DNA from: Lingula anatina
Lineage: Eukaryota > Brachiopoda > Lingulata > Lingulida > Lingulidae
Direction: 5' to 3'
Assembly: GCF_001039355.2 (NCBI RefSeq)
Contig: NW_019775746.1
Location: forward strand, 1,646,020 to 1,673,790
DNA length: 27,771 nucleotides
Below, piece after piece: positions 27,041 through 27,771 of the stretch. Below the pieces are notes generated by a model. The model was not told where the DNA came from. It worked only from the letters and a program-made list of their open reading frames with translations, and ran no database searches. Every line of letters begins with the position of its first letter. The stretch's first letter is position 1. Made by a program: the position numbers and the translations under genes.

Positions 27041-27771
27041 GGTGAAAAAGTACCTGTTGTTGGCCCAACGTTATGAGAGAGAACGTTTTTGAAATATAAT
27101 GTTTTTGTACTGTAAATATTATCCAAAATATAATAGGTAAACTGCACGTTTTAATTTACTTGTATGACTGAATAGGGTTTCTTTAGTGGTACTGGATGCA
27201 TGTTTTGAGTAATTTTAAAATGCACAGGCATCTGTAGGTGAGGATCCAGTATTTCTGAAAATCAGTACATTATGGGAAATTATGGTCAGCGTTGAAGAAA
27301 ATGGGTCCAGACCCCCTGGGCCCTCCCTTCCCAGATCCGCTTTATACGTAAGACTAATGGATCAGGTAAACCAGGCTATGTAAACCAGGCAGGTAAACCA
27401 GGCTATTATAAGATGGATAAATAAACAAATAGGAATCAATTATTAAAGATAAATAGATAGATGATAGTGTTGAAAAAGAAGCAAAGGAGGTCGTGTGTAT
27501 GATTGTGCTCTACAATTGTCTTGATCAAGTCGCGTCCCACTCTGAAAAGACTCATTTCTCCATGAATTAAGACACGCGCAAGTGTAATGATTTACGTCTG
27601 TCCCTTGGTTTCCAAGATGCTCTGTTCTAATCCTACACCTGTGAATGTCCATCATGGCGTGATCAATGGTGTTCCCTCATGTGCCCTCATGTGCTCTCAT
27701 TTGACCCGAAAGTATTATCTGCGGCACAGTCTGCATTTGGAAACCTGTTAATAAGGCGTTCGGAAGGGGGG
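27041..27771. other. Window end, non-coding, small tandem repeats
   Basis: GTAAACCAGGC occurs three times between about 27365 and 27403, and CCCTCATGTG-like words occur three times near 27666-27700. A 70-codon minus frame at 27443-27655 (MMDIHRCRIRTEHLGNQGTD and on) has protein-like composition, but I see no supporting splice sites or family. No other content recognised. Confidence 0.5.

Overview
The window looks like a piece of an animal nuclear genome, probably an aquatic invertebrate; I cannot place it further. The evidence is AT-rich non-coding DNA, introns with GT/AG borders, microsatellites, foldback MITEs, a GIY-YIG Penelope-like retroelement and decayed LINE reverse transcriptases. 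No open frame is longer than 169 codons, and nothing looks prokaryotic. Three single-base Ns (740, 17669, 19458) mark assembly joins. Two of them are flanked by near-identical 0.46-0.5 kb duplications that are more likely uncollapsed alleles than real tandem copies.

Layout. 1-1238: duplicated block around the first N. 1239-4142: mostly featureless AT-rich DNA with one 98-bp hairpin element. About 4.1-15.7 kb, minus strand: the best candidate host gene. A first coding exon (15467-15697) follows a strong splice acceptor, and exons at 8710-8791 and 6322-6486 have matching splice phases; further exons at 5168-5220 and 4143-4219 are tentative. The product (at least 159 residues) is not recognised. 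Its introns hold foldback MITEs, a 760-bp CCCAGC-ended element, a diverged 166-bp tandem repeat, a tRNA-like SINE head, a 22-bp-period array of CACCGCGGTG palindromes beside a 600-bp inverted-repeat element, and a 3-kb satellite arranged as a large inverted repeat around a cluster of TTGCAAAATGCGG hairpins.

16.1-16.5 kb: a CR1/L2-like reverse transcriptase remnant on the plus strand. 17.2 kb and 23.7 kb: two copies of the palindromic MITE. 18.7-20.0 kb: the second duplication around an N, with a GC-richer open frame trapped inside. 20-24 kb: low-density DNA with a dispersed repeat and a (CA)n(CG)n tract.

24.5-27 kb is the most informative stretch. A decayed Penelope-like element (plus strand) keeps its C-terminal region and GIY-YIG nuclease and is followed about 90 bases later by a sequence that folds as a type I hammerhead ribozyme (25489-25547). 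A degenerate second hammerhead-like core lies just upstream of the element (24540-24578). Next comes an oppositely oriented, frameshifted LINE reverse transcriptase (25880-26928).

There is no operon-like logic here: one split host gene is embedded in layers of mobile and satellite DNA. The most system-like signals are the ribozyme-bearing Penelope element, the palindromic satellite with its central hairpins, and the regularly spaced dyad array.
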